Source: Bernardetiaceae bacterium (GTDB lineage Bacteria > Bacteroidota > Bacteroidia > Cytophagales > Bernardetiaceae). Taken from it: a stretch of 54,057 nucleotides of DNA. The notes beneath the pieces are model-generated. The model had not been told where the DNA came from, ran no database searches, and worked only from the letters and a program-made list of their open reading frames with translations. The stretch lies in assembly GCA_020832465.1 (NCBI GenBank), contig JAFIER010000158.1, positions 1 to 54,057 of the forward strand, given 5' to 3'. How positions within the stretch are numbered: the first letter of the stretch is position 1; the number at the start of each line of letters is the position of its first letter. The position numbers and the translations under genes are program-made. This document shows, piece after piece, positions 43,223 through 51,695 of this stretch.

Positions 43223-45577
43223 CTACTCGGGTTTACTTAACGCAAAGTAGTATTTTATGATGTGTATATCAGTATAAGGCGTAGGCGCAGGCATGCAATC
43301 GTTTTTTCGCGCTCTGTATTGCGGTTGCCAAACCTCTTCTAAGCCATTTTTAAGCTCCCATATTTGAGTTTGCAAAAGAGAATCCTCTGGCGCGAGCCAA
43401 AAACCAAACACGGCACCCGAATCAGGAAGTGCAAATATATTCAAATGAGTAAGTGCCAAACTATCCGCAGTGCGCTCATAGACAGTAGAATCGTTGATAG
43501 TCAATCGCTGAATGCTATTCTCTGGCGAAAATGCACAAAAAATACGCTCTGCCATGCGAGGAGAAAAAATCCGATAACTCGTAAAATAAAAATCATCTCG
43601 CATCGAATCAGTTAAATGTGTAATCGTGAGCGGGCTTATTTCTTGCAAGCTATCCACAGGGCGATACAAAAACGTGCGGCTCGTGTTTGCCCAAAAATAA
43701 TCTATTAGAGAATCAGATTCAGGGTTTCTTCCTAAAAACTGCCCTGTAAAATCATCAACTTTATGGTCGAAAGTAGCCCATACTGCCGTAGAATCTTGCA
43801 TATTCGTAGCATAAAATAAAGTATTAGGGCGTTTACGGTTTTCGTCAAAGCGAGAGTTAAAGCTCGAGTAGAGCAAAAAGACTAAGCCTGTAATCAAAAG
43901 CAAAGTCGGAAAAGTATAGCGAAACCCTTGCAAAATCAAATGAATAAAAGGAATCGCCAGCCCACATACCCACGCCAAGAGTAGTGCCGTTACCGCACCC
44001 CAGTAAATCGTAATATTACTCACTTTGAGCAGTGGCAGTGCAATTTGTTCAAAATAAATAACCGTCTGCCATATATAAATCAAGACAAAAAACGCAGCGG
44101 AGACAATAATAGCATCAAAAAATTGAAAATAGGGTAGGGATTTGCGTGCCAGCATATAAATCCAAGCTAAAAGCATCGTAAGTAGCGGGATTCCAAAAAT
44201 ATAACTCAAACTCGGCATATAGTAAGCCGAGAGCGTAAATGCCAAAAACCACCATAACATCACACCCGATACAGCCTCTACAGCTTGTAATTTTTGCATA
44301 ACAAAGGCGTAGAGTAAGCTAAATAAGCCCGTAAAAAGTCCACTAAAAGCTAATAGATACCAAAAATGGTTGTAGTTTGTGCCTTGATACATCCACATGT
44401 AAGCAGGGTGTGCCCATAATATAATTTGCCATAACCACTGCCCAAGCAGTGCAAAGACCACGAGGAGCACACCAAAAGTCAAGAAAAAACCAAAAACACG
44501 CCCCATGCGCACACGTTTGCCCGCAATAAGCAAAATAATCAAAAAGAAAATGCTACTACCTACAGCCACAAGCAACGAAAAATGCGAAGGAAAAACAAGG
44601 AGTTTGCCACTTGGTTCATTGAAATACGTAGCATTTGTGCTACGTTCTATGTTTTCGGCAATGTCGCTACGGGCAAAGTGCTTGGTTAGCTCGTACATAT
44701 ACTCGCCGTGGTGTTGCATAGAACGAAAGTCAAGTTCGTTTTTGTTGTCTAATGCGGTATGATAATGCGTGTATTTATCGAGAAAAGCAAAATTTAGACA
44801 AGGAATATCTTTCGCTTTGATAACTGAAAGGTCAGTTTCGTTCGGCATGCGCTTATAGATTTCGTAAGCCATAGAAGAGGCTAAAGGGTGTGCTACGGTT
44901 TTCGAAAACTCCGACAAGAGCCAAGAATTTTTCTCGCTACTCTCAAAAAGAATAGAAGCCCCCCCTGCGCCACGCGCTTCAAAATTTAAAAGTAAGGCAA
45001 CGTCATCAAACCACTCGTGCGCTGTAAAGGCTTGCATACCGAAAAGTCCCTTTTCCTCACCATCAGAAATCAAGAAAATAATATCGTTTTTAAAATCTTT
45101 GACATTGCGCAAAAGCGAAAGCGTCTCGATCATTGCCGCCACGGCAGCCGCATCATCGCCCGCACCAGGTCCGCCTTCTACAGAATCATAATGCCCTGCA
45201 ATGAGCACCGCTGGGCGTTTTATGTCCGTAGTATCGGCTTTTATACGCACCAAAATATTGTGTACAAAGCCTATATTTACAGCATTTTTATATTTGCGCG
45301 TTGCATCTGCCATAGGCGTAATAGCAGTTTGCACCTCTACTTCATAGCCCAGCTCCTCGATAGTGCGAATCAAATAATTGCGCACACGGGCATGCTCCTG
45401 CGTTCCCATAGGGTGAGGCTTGTGCGCTATAGAATCTAAGACATCAGAAGCTCTATCGGCTGAAAAGCTACCTACGCTATCCCGAAGTTTTAAATGGGGC
45501 GGCGTAATGGGTAGCGATGACCAGTATAAACTAATCAAAAGCACAATAAAACCAAAAAAGGCAGCAAACTTTCTCAT
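43223..45577 (-). CDS. M28-family zinc metallopeptidase with C-terminal membrane domain
   Basis: 784 residues. N-terminal anchor (about 5-23), then the M28 aminopeptidase domain with metal ligands H129 and D131 (AGHYDSV), bridging D141 (GAGDDAAA), catalytic E174/E175 (SDGEEKG), E200 (NFEARG) and H273 (THYHTALD). About residues 325-590 hold eight or so membrane spans, and a beta-rich extracytoplasmic region follows. This matches the ER-aminopeptidase (ERMP1/Fxna)-like architecture known also from Bacteroidota. It probably trims peptides outside the inner membrane. Single gene. Confidence 0.88.
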   Translation of the reverse strand: MRKFAAFFGFIVLLISLYWSSLPITPPHLKLRDSVGSFSADRASDVLDSIAHKPHPMGTQEHARVRNYLIRTIEELGYEVEVQTAITPMADATRKYKNAVNIGFVHNILVRIKADTTDIKRPAVLIAGHYDSVEGGPGAGDDAAAVAAMIETLSLLRNVKDFKNDIIFLISDGEEKGLFGMQAFTAHEWFDDVALLLNFEARGAGGASILFESSEKNSWLLSEFSKTVAHPLASSMAYEIYKRMPNETDLSVIKAKDIPCLNFAFLDKYTHYHTALDNKNELDFRSMQHHGEYMYELTKHFARSDIAENIERSTNATYFNEPSGKLLVFPSHFSLLVAVGSSIFFLIILLIAGKRVRMGRVFGFFLTFGVLLVVFALLGQWLWQIILWAHPAYMWMYQGTNYNHFWYLLAFSGLFTGLFSLLYAFVMQKLQAVEAVSGVMLWWFLAFTLSAYYMPSLSYIFGIPLLTMLLAWIYMLARKSLPYFQFFDAIIVSAAFFVLIYIWQTVIYFEQIALPLLKVSNITIYWGAVTALLLAWVCGLAIPFIHLILQGFRYTFPTLLLITGLVFLLYSSFNSRFDENRKRPNTLFYATNMQDSTAVWATFDHKVDDFTGQFLGRNPESDSLIDYFWANTSRTFLYRPVDSLQEISPLTITHLTDSMRDDFYFTSYRIFSPRMAERIFCAFSPENSIQRLTINDSTVYERTADSLALTHLNIFALPDSGAVFGFWLAPEDSLLQTQIWELKNGLEEVWQPQYRARKNDCMPAPTPYTDIHIIKYYFALSKPE

Positions 45578-46292
45578 ATTTTTATGATAGGGATTTTATA
45601 TAATATGTAAGCATAGCTTAGAACTAAGAACTATATTTTGATGCAAAATACAAAAAAAAATTAAGAATACAAGTAAAATAAAACCCACGTGTTTACATCA
45701 GGCTTAATTATAGAAATAATATTTCTGACAGAAATGTTATTTATAGGCTAATTTAGCAAAGCTCTCGTGCACCCGCGATAAACTTTGGGCAACATATTTC
45801 TTGGATGCTACCTAAGTCGATTTATCAAAAGCAAGCATTCAAACGGTTTAAAAAAAACACAACAAGTATTTGATTTGAGAAACCGACACTACCTAAATCA
45901 AGCCTACCCTAAAAATCCTGCATAATGTAGCAGTGTAGAACTTGCAGTCTGTGCCTTTCATACCAGAACAGACTAAAGTCTATTCTACAGAAATCTCGCC
46001 AATCATTATCTCGAAAACCCTTATTGACTTTTTACAACAACAATTATATAACAATATCTATATATATTGAATAAATGCATATACAATTTAGTATGATATA
46101 GGCTTAAATCTGTAAAAATAAATCATAAATCTGTATATTTATTACTTGATATAAACTGGTCTGATATTGTATTAGAATCGACCTCAAGTGGTCTTTTTAA
46201 ATAAATAACATTTTATTTATTTATACAAACACTTGATTATCAATTTATTATTTTTTTTAATGGTTTTTTAAGTCTAAAAAAGCACTTATTTT
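45578..46292. other. Long AT-rich intergenic region
   Basis: About 700 bp. It holds the family-2 copy at 45689-45774, a fragment GCTACCTAAGTCGATTTATC (45819-45838) that matches the inner left arm of family 2 in reverse, and long A/T-rich stretches without coding potential. Confidence 0.55.
45689..45774. repeat. Family-2 repeat, short form
   Basis: GTTTACATCAGGCTTAATTATAG, palindrome AGAAATAATATTTCTGACAGAAATGTTATTT, GGCTAATTTAGCAAAGC, end TCTCGTGCACCC. Same layout as 50521-50608. Confidence 0.7.
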
Positions 46293-46324
46293 TTTGAATT
46301 TCTATATAGCTTTTTATACCTTTG
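46293..46324 (+). promoter_or_regulatory. Consensus promoter for the small secreted peptide gene
   Basis: TTTG (46293-46296), 20 bases, TACCTTTG (46317-46324), 60 bp before the ATG. Confidence 0.65.
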
Positions 46325-46383
46325 TATTGACTTATTTAGTCATTCTTTTAATCATTTTATTTACTTCTAAATTATTATTTATT

Positions 46384-46626
46384 ATGAAGCAATTTATTTT
46401 ATCGTTCGCATTCGCTGCTATTTTCTTAGTGGCAGGATTAGGTACTGCAAATGCAGCCACAGAAAGTAAGGAGGTTAAGGCAGATACTGAAGAAGCTGCC
46501 AAAACGCAAAACGGAGATGATGAGGGGGATCCTATTATAATAATTATTCATCCAGGCGGTGGTGTCACAATCTTATTTCCTGACCCTACTTGCTACGATG
46601 AGAATGGCAATGTAATTGATTGTTAG
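46384..46626 (+). CDS. Small secreted peptide (80 residues), unknown function
   Basis: ATG 46384 gives a clear signal peptide (MKQFILSFAFAAIFLVAGLG, cleavage near TANA-A). The upstream in-frame start at 46294 overlaps the promoter and is rejected. The mature part is about 55 residues: an acidic Glu/Lys/Asp linker, a run of five Ile (IIIII) before HPGGGV, and a C-terminus with two cysteines in PTCYDENGNVIDC, which could form a disulfide loop. It is a compact unit with its own promoter and a strong terminator. No family recognised; a GLPGLI/TonB pair follows. Confidence 0.7.
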   Translation: MKQFILSFAFAAIFLVAGLGTANAATESKEVKADTEEAAKTQNGDDEGDPIIIIIHPGGGVTILFPDPTCYDENGNVIDC

Positions 46627-46634
46627 TTTTTTAT

Positions 46635-46675
46635 AAGGCATGCGCATAAGTTTTGGCACTTCATGCGCATGCCTT
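46635..46675 (+). terminator. Terminator after the small secreted peptide
   Basis: AAGGCATGCGCAT / ATGCGCATGCCTT, 13-bp perfect GC-rich stem, followed by GTTTT. Confidence 0.85.
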
Positions 46676-46685
46676 GTTTTATTAA

Positions 46686-46772
46686 GTTCTCCACGATTAA
46701 AATCGTGGGTTTTATTCGATTAAGCCCACAAATTTATTTGTGGGAAAGCATTCGTATAAATTTTAGAAGAAA
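46686..46772 (+). repeat. Family-3 double-hairpin repeat, copy 2
   Basis: TCTCCACGATTAAAATCGTGG, TTTTATTCGATTAAG linker, CCCACAAATTTATTTGTGGG, then AAAGCATTCGTATAAATTTTAGAAGAAA. Two perfect stems. It ends 24 bp before the GLPGLI gene start. Confidence 0.8.
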
Positions 46773-46796
46773 CATCAGAGTTAAATTATTTGCATT

Positions 46797-47609
46797 ATGT
46801 TAGTAAAACAAATTACATATAGCCTTACCTATTGTCTTTTACTTCTCGCATTTTTAGCCCCCCCACTACAAGCCCAAATCGCACAGGGTACGATTGTGTA
46901 TGAAGAGCATAATGATAGAAGAACTAAAGAAGAACGTGCAAAAAGCCTAAAAACCACTCGTGAGGCACTCATGGCACATTACAAAAATGACGAGGCTGTT
47001 GATAAAGCAATGGAAGCGCTAAAAAAAGCGCAGGATATAACTATTACTCGTGAGTTGATTTTTGTGGACTCGGTATCTGTTTTTCGAGCTGTTGATCCCA
47101 AGGATTATCAAACGCAAATGCAACAAGGAAAAAGGCAAAAAGGACCTACGGTTATTCAGGAAGGGTTATCCAACCACTCTTATCAAAACTTGCGCACCAA
47201 TGAGTTTGTAGCGATACGTCATAATTTAGAAATTCCTTTCAGAATCGAAGAGGAACTTCCTACTTACAATTGGGAAATTCAAGATTCTACCGCTACTATT
47301 GCTCCTTTCAAAGTGCGTTTGGCGACAACCACAAAAGACGGAAAGCACATCAGTGCGTGGTTTACCGAAGAGATTCCTTTGTCTATGGGTCCTGATGAGT
47401 ATTGCGGTCTACCCGGTATGATTCTTAGAGTGGAGGAAGATGGAGTAATACACTACAATTTTGTCAATTTTAATGCCTCTATACCCGATGCCAAAGAGTT
47501 TGAAAAACCCAAAAAAGGCAAAAAAATAACGAGAGAAGAATTTGAAAAAGATACCAAAGAAAAAAGAGAAGCATTGCAGCAGCATACTAATGACAATATA
47601 AAACGCTAA
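46797..47609 (+). CDS. GLPGLI-family secreted protein
   Basis: 270 residues with signal peptide (LLLLAFLAPPLQAQ). The family signature YCGLPGMILRVE is present near 205, along with GTIVYEEHND at the N-terminus, AWFTEEIPLSMGPDEY, and a Lys/Glu-rich tail. GLPGLI proteins are Bacteroidota-specific and often encoded next to TonB-dependent-receptor-like barrels, as here (gene at 47777). Their biochemical role is not known; periplasmic or surface partnership with the barrel is inferred. Confidence 0.88.
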   Translation: MLVKQITYSLTYCLLLLAFLAPPLQAQIAQGTIVYEEHNDRRTKEERAKSLKTTREALMAHYKNDEAVDKAMEALKKAQDITITRELIFVDSVSVFRAVDPKDYQTQMQQGKRQKGPTVIQEGLSNHSYQNLRTNEFVAIRHNLEIPFRIEEELPTYNWEIQDSTATIAPFKVRLATTTKDGKHISAWFTEEIPLSMGPDEYCGLPGMILRVEEDGVIHYNFVNFNASIPDAKEFEKPKKGKKITREEFEKDTKEKREALQQHTNDNIKR

Positions 47610-47656
47610 AGAATATCAAGAGTTGTACGGACTGTTTTTTTTGTTCGCCCACTTTT

Positions 47657-47690
47657 TAGCTCCACGATTAAAGTCGTGGGTTTTGCTTCG
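47657..47690 (+). repeat. Family-3 repeat, first hairpin only (copy 3)
   Basis: TTAGCTCCACGATTAAAGTCGTGGGTTTT; then TGCTTCGG leads directly into the palindrome at 47692. The second hairpin is missing. Confidence 0.65.
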
Positions 47691-47691
47691 G

Positions 47692-47732
47692 AATTAGAAC
47701 TAACAGTTCTGCCAGAACTGTTAGTTCTAATT
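47692..47732. repeat. Solo palindrome, 20-bp perfect arms, AGTTCT core
   Basis: AATTAGAACTAACAGTTCTG, one base, exact complement. Versus 32480-32520 it differs at two positions per arm, each matched by the complementary change in the other arm. It lies 44 bp before the TonB-receptor-like gene. Confidence 0.9.
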
Positions 47733-47776
47733 TCTACAAGCACTAATCAAATCTAAAAAAAATCAAATTAAAAAAA

Positions 47777-50479
47777 ATGCGCTATATCGTATTTTTACAA
47801 CTATCACTTTTTTTTCTTTTATTTTTAACATCAAGCGAGCTATACGCTCAAGAAAAAACTTATGATTTGACGGGTTCTGTTTCGGATACCACAGGCTGGG
47901 GTATGGAGGGTACTCAAATTATTCTACGCAAGCTACCCGATTCGTCATTGCAGGCTTTTACAACGGCTAATATTCGGGGTGAGTTTCTGGTTGCTGCTCC
48001 TGAGGGTGAGTTTGTATTGGAGTTGCGTATGATAGGGTATTATACACAACGGCATAAAATTTCGGTAGCGCATAAGACTTATAAAAAGTTAGAATTAGAT
48101 TTTGTGATGGACGAAGACCCTGAGGTATTACAAGAGATTGTGATAGAAGACCGTCAGCTGCCTGTCGTTCAAAAAGAAGATACGCTGGAGTTTGTTTCCG
48201 ATTATTTCAAAGGTGTTGGCGACGATAAAATTATCGATGTGTTGAAAAAAATTCCGGGTGTTGAGGTCATGAACGACGGGAGTATCTTTTATAAGAACAA
48301 AAAAATACAAGATATTTTAGTCGATGGCGAAAGTTTGTTCAAACAAAGTCCAGAAACTATCGCACGGGCTTTTCCCTCTGATGCCGTAGATAAGATACAA
48401 ATTTTAGAAAACTACGCCGAGTTTGGCAGCCGTGCGAACCCCTTTGGCGATGAAAAAGCCATTAATTTGACTATCAAAGACGAGAAAAAAAATGTAATTT
48501 TTGGCGATGTTTCCGCAGGCAGCGGTGTGGGTAAGAATGCCAAAAACAGCGATGTATTGCGCTATCGCATACATGGCAATTTGTTTTGGCTCAAGAAAAA
48601 GTTTAAATCTATGTGGATTTCTGATTTTAATAATGTCGGCAAGCATACTTTTGATATGAAAACCTATCGCGGTTTTGCAGGCTCTATGCGCAGCAGTATC
48701 AGCCGAGAAGATGCCCCCGTCAGTCAGGCTCAAACCGAGCTTCCACCGCAGGTTCATACTTATTTTTCGGCACTTTCACTCAACTACAAATTTTCGGATA
48801 AATTGCGCTGGCAGAACAATCTTTTTTTCAATCAGCGTTCGAGTTTGAACATACGCGAAATCAATCGTTTTTATACGAGCGATGAGTTTGATACGCCGTA
48901 CCGAGAAGCGAGCGAAGCGGAGCGTAGTAGTTTTGTTTTGGCTTGGCGTTCGATGCTTACGTATGTACCCAATGGCAAACACAGCCTTAAAACTACACTC
49001 AATTTTAATCCGCAACATCACCAAAACAATAGCCGCAATCGGATTTCGTTTCTAAGGCTCGATAGCCGCAACGAAGAGCAAAGCACCTTTAGCCAATACC
49101 GCAGCCGTTTGGCACTCGAGCATCTTTTTACCATCAACAGCAGTCATCATGTAGATACGGATTTGAGTATAGATTATCAGCCCGCTACCGATAGATTAGC
49201 CTTACTTTCGGACGAGGACGTATTTTCTTCATTACTTCCAGCCGATATTTGGGAAGGCGATACTTTAGCATTAGCCGATATCTCACAGCGCAGTCGGCTC
49301 GCCCGTTTTGAGGCACAAGCCAAAACAACATACGCTTTTTATATCAACAAAAAACTAACGTGGCGCAATATCATTGGCAATCGCTATTTGAGCGAAAACG
49401 ATGATTTTGACTGGGAACAAAATCAAGCCTTACCCACAGCTTTAGATATAAGCTATCGCTACCGACTTAATCGACTTTTTTATGGGTCTTATTTATATCT
49501 AACTCAAGGTCCTTTTGAGTGGCGTGTAGGCTCTGATTTTGCTGTTTATCATTTACACTTTCGAGGTACACAAAACAGCGAAAATATCAGCTCTTGGCAA
49601 GCAGAACCCGCCACACGTTTGCGAATCCACCTGCCAGGCGTACAGCATCTTACATTCAACTACAAGCGCAGCAATAACTTACCGACAAGCGGCAATCTGA
49701 ACGAAAGTTATGCCATTGCCGACTTCCGAAGGCTTAGACAAGGGGAAAGCGATTTGCAAATTATGCCTACCAATAATTACAATCTGGCATACTCACTCTC
49801 GCATCTGTATGCGCGTACGTTTGTATTTTTATATGCCAATTATAGCCAAAGCCCAAGGAGCATAAGCCAAACACAATTGGTAACGGCAGGTGCTGATGTA
49901 AGCCGTGCAATTCAGGTGAGCAGGGATATGTATCAATTGGTCGGTAGTATCAATAAATCTTTCGAAAAGCCTTTTCCCTTTAGCTTGCGCGGACAAGCCA
50001 GCCTCTCGCAATTTATGTCGGAAAATATACTCAACGAACGACTCAATAATTTTAGTAATTTTACACAAAACTACAACGCCTCTTTTGATACCCGTTTCAA
50101 AGAGCATTTTAATGTCAGCCTGAGCTGGCGCAACACACGATACCGCAATCGCTCCGACCTCAATCCCATAGACTTACGCAGTCAGATGCATTATTTTAAA
50201 GGCGAATTAGTTATTGATATACTTCAAAAAATACAATTCAAACCACAAGCAGAACTTGTGTATTTTATAAGAGCAGACGAACCCGCACGTAATTTTTTCT
50301 TTCTCAATGCTACCCTCGAGTATCGCATAAACAAAAAATACAGACTACTTTTTGAGAGCTTTAATGCGCTCAATACGCAGCAGGTAAGTAATGTAAGCAT
50401 CACTCCTTTTTATGAGCAAACCCGTGATAAAACTATTTTTAGTCGTTTTATTTTGCTTTCTATGAGGAGAGATTTTTGA
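47777..50479 (+). CDS. TonB-dependent-receptor-like outer-membrane beta-barrel protein
   Basis: 900 residues. Signal peptide (FFLLFLTSSELYAQ), then a carboxypeptidase-regulatory-like domain (YDLTGSVSDTTGWGMEGTQI, about 25-110), a plug-like domain (DTLEFVSDYFKGVGDDKIIDVLKKIPGVEV, VDGESLF, DAVDKIQILENYAE) and a long beta-barrel with aromatic-girdle strands ending LLSMRRDF. No clear TonB box seen. Such proteins move large substrates or act as surface receptors. It is linked to the GLPGLI gene 168 bp upstream; both have hairpin repeats in their leaders. Confidence 0.87.
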   Translation: MRYIVFLQLSLFFLLFLTSSELYAQEKTYDLTGSVSDTTGWGMEGTQIILRKLPDSSLQAFTTANIRGEFLVAAPEGEFVLELRMIGYYTQRHKISVAHKTYKKLELDFVMDEDPEVLQEIVIEDRQLPVVQKEDTLEFVSDYFKGVGDDKIIDVLKKIPGVEVMNDGSIFYKNKKIQDILVDGESLFKQSPETIARAFPSDAVDKIQILENYAEFGSRANPFGDEKAINLTIKDEKKNVIFGDVSAGSGVGKNAKNSDVLRYRIHGNLFWLKKKFKSMWISDFNNVGKHTFDMKTYRGFAGSMRSSISREDAPVSQAQTELPPQVHTYFSALSLNYKFSDKLRWQNNLFFNQRSSLNIREINRFYTSDEFDTPYREASEAERSSFVLAWRSMLTYVPNGKHSLKTTLNFNPQHHQNNSRNRISFLRLDSRNEEQSTFSQYRSRLALEHLFTINSSHHVDTDLSIDYQPATDRLALLSDEDVFSSLLPADIWEGDTLALADISQRSRLARFEAQAKTTYAFYINKKLTWRNIIGNRYLSENDDFDWEQNQALPTALDISYRYRLNRLFYGSYLYLTQGPFEWRVGSDFAVYHLHFRGTQNSENISSWQAEPATRLRIHLPGVQHLTFNYKRSNNLPTSGNLNESYAIADFRRLRQGESDLQIMPTNNYNLAYSLSHLYARTFVFLYANYSQSPRSISQTQLVTAGADVSRAIQVSRDMYQLVGSINKSFEKPFPFSLRGQASLSQFMSENILNERLNNFSNFTQNYNASFDTRFKEHFNVSLSWRNTRYRNRSDLNPIDLRSQMHYFKGELVIDILQKIQFKPQAELVYFIRADEPARNFFFLNATLEYRINKKYRLLFESFNALNTQQVSNVSITPFYEQTRDKTIFSRFILLSMRRDF

Positions 50480-50520
50480 TATTTCGAACTACTAGCTTGG
50501 AAATTACGAATGATTTAAAT

Positions 50521-50608
50521 TGTACGTCAGACTTAATCATAGAAATAACATTTCTCTGAGAAATGTATGTTATTTTTAGGCTAATTTAGCAAAGTTGTCG
50601 TGCACCCC
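50521..50608. repeat. Family-2 repeat, short form
   Basis: TGTACGTCAGACTTAATCATAG, palindrome AGAAATAACATTTCTCTGAGAAATG, TTATTTTTAGGCTAATTTAGC, end GTTGTCGTGCACCCCC. It fills the gap between convergent genes ending at 50479 and 50612. Confidence 0.72.
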
Positions 50609-50611
50609 CAA

Positions 50612-51208
50612 TCATATAAAAATTCCAGTTTGTGTATAAATTTCTTGTTGTGAAATTTCTCTCCATTCGCTTGGCAATAAACCTTCTATAGTCAGATTAC
50701 CCACAGCATAACGCACAAGGCGCAAAGTCGGAAAACCTACAGCAGCCGTCATGCGGCGCACCTGCCTATTTTTACCTTCATGAATGCTCAACTTAAGCCA
50801 CGAAGTAGGTACAGATTTACGAAAACGCACGGGCGGATTACGCTCGGGCAGGGCGGGCGTAGCGATGCGCTCGGCTTGTGCGGGCAGGCTTTTATATTCC
50901 TTTTTTTTGATGCGAAAATGTACCCCTTTTCTCAAATTGACAAGTGCTTCGTCGCTTATTTCGCCTTCTACTTGCACCAAATAAGTTTTTTGTTTTTCTG
51001 AATCAGGAAGTAATAACCTGTTTTTCAAATGGTTGTCATTTGTCAGAATCAAAAGCCCTTCGCTATCCTTATCCAAACGCCCTACGGGATAAATGTCCTT
51101 AGCCCACCCCGCCTCGAGGTCTGCTAAAGTAGGATTATCGCCCTCCGGCGAAAATTGCGAAAGCATATTGTAAGGTTTGTAGAGGTAATAATAACTAAAA
51201 GATGGCAT
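50612..51208 (-). CDS. rluE: RsuA/RluE-family rRNA pseudouridine synthase
   Basis: 198 residues from ATG 51208 (MPSFSYYYLYKPYNML); the longer frame from 51265 starts inside a repeat remnant. The synthase signature PVGRLDKDSEGLLILTND (41-58) contains catalytic Asp46; SIHEGKNRQVRRMTAAVGFPTLRLVR follows. No N-terminal S4 domain, which fits RluE (23S rRNA helix 89 modification) better than RsuA or RluB. Exact target position inferred only from the subfamily. Confidence 0.88.
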   Translation of the reverse strand: MPSFSYYYLYKPYNMLSQFSPEGDNPTLADLEAGWAKDIYPVGRLDKDSEGLLILTNDNHLKNRLLLPDSEKQKTYLVQVEGEISDEALVNLRKGVHFRIKKKEYKSLPAQAERIATPALPERNPPVRFRKSVPTSWLKLSIHEGKNRQVRRMTAAVGFPTLRLVRYAVGNLTIEGLLPSEWREISQQEIYTQTGIFI

Positions 51209-51239
51209 AAGAAAAAATGGTAATTGAGTATAAATGAGC

Positions 51240-51298
51240 TTATAAATGACATTTCTCTGAGCCATGTTATTTCTGGCCGTCGAATGTATAGTAGTATG
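51240..51298 (-). mobile_element. Family-1 MITE-like remnant, copy G
   Basis: ACATTTCTCTGAGCCATGTTATTTCTGG, then CGTCGAATGTATAGTAGTATG, a perfect terminal repeat. The other half is lost. It lies just upstream of the pseudouridine synthase gene. Confidence 0.7.
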
Positions 51299-51586
51299 AC
51301 TTACTCTTAATAAAAAGCACGGCTAAGTTCGCAAAAGAAATGGAAATAACAAAAAACTTATTACATTCCAGAATTATCAACAATATTTTTCAAAAAAATC
51401 TTATTGATAATTCTGCAAAGGTTGAATAATGCCTTTTTCCCTTCTATTCTACGTACCATATTCAAAAATATGAACAAAAATATAAATAATTCAGAAATTT
51501 GGAACGCTACTTGCAACGTTTTCATGCGGTTAAGGGTCATAAAAATAACCGAAACAAAATACCAACTTTATCAAAAGCCTTGCATC

Positions 51587-51691
51587 ATGACACGTACATT
51601 TACCATATTAAAACGATTTATCTTAATACTCTTACTTCAAATACTACTTGTAAGTTTGGGAGTAACTCTTATTGATTGGCTTTTTTTCTAA
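51587..51691 (+). CDS. Possible 34-residue single-span membrane peptide
   Basis: ATG 51587 opens MTRTFTILKRFILILLLQIL and a hydrophobic tail to WLFF. A longer frame from a TTG at 51404 exists but has no coding character. Convergent with the next gene, 4 bp between stops. Could be chance. Confidence 0.22.
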   Translation: MTRTFTILKRFILILLLQILLVSLGVTLIDWLFF

Positions 51692-51695
51692 CCTG

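Noticed and set aside
46294-46383. Longer N-terminus for the small secreted peptide
   Set aside because: It overlaps the -33/-7 promoter and puts a second hydrophobic stretch before a perfectly good signal peptide.
430-51298. Dispersed palindromes considered as a CRISPR array
   Set aside because: Copies are scattered over the whole window, not regularly spaced, and have no spacers or cas genes nearby.
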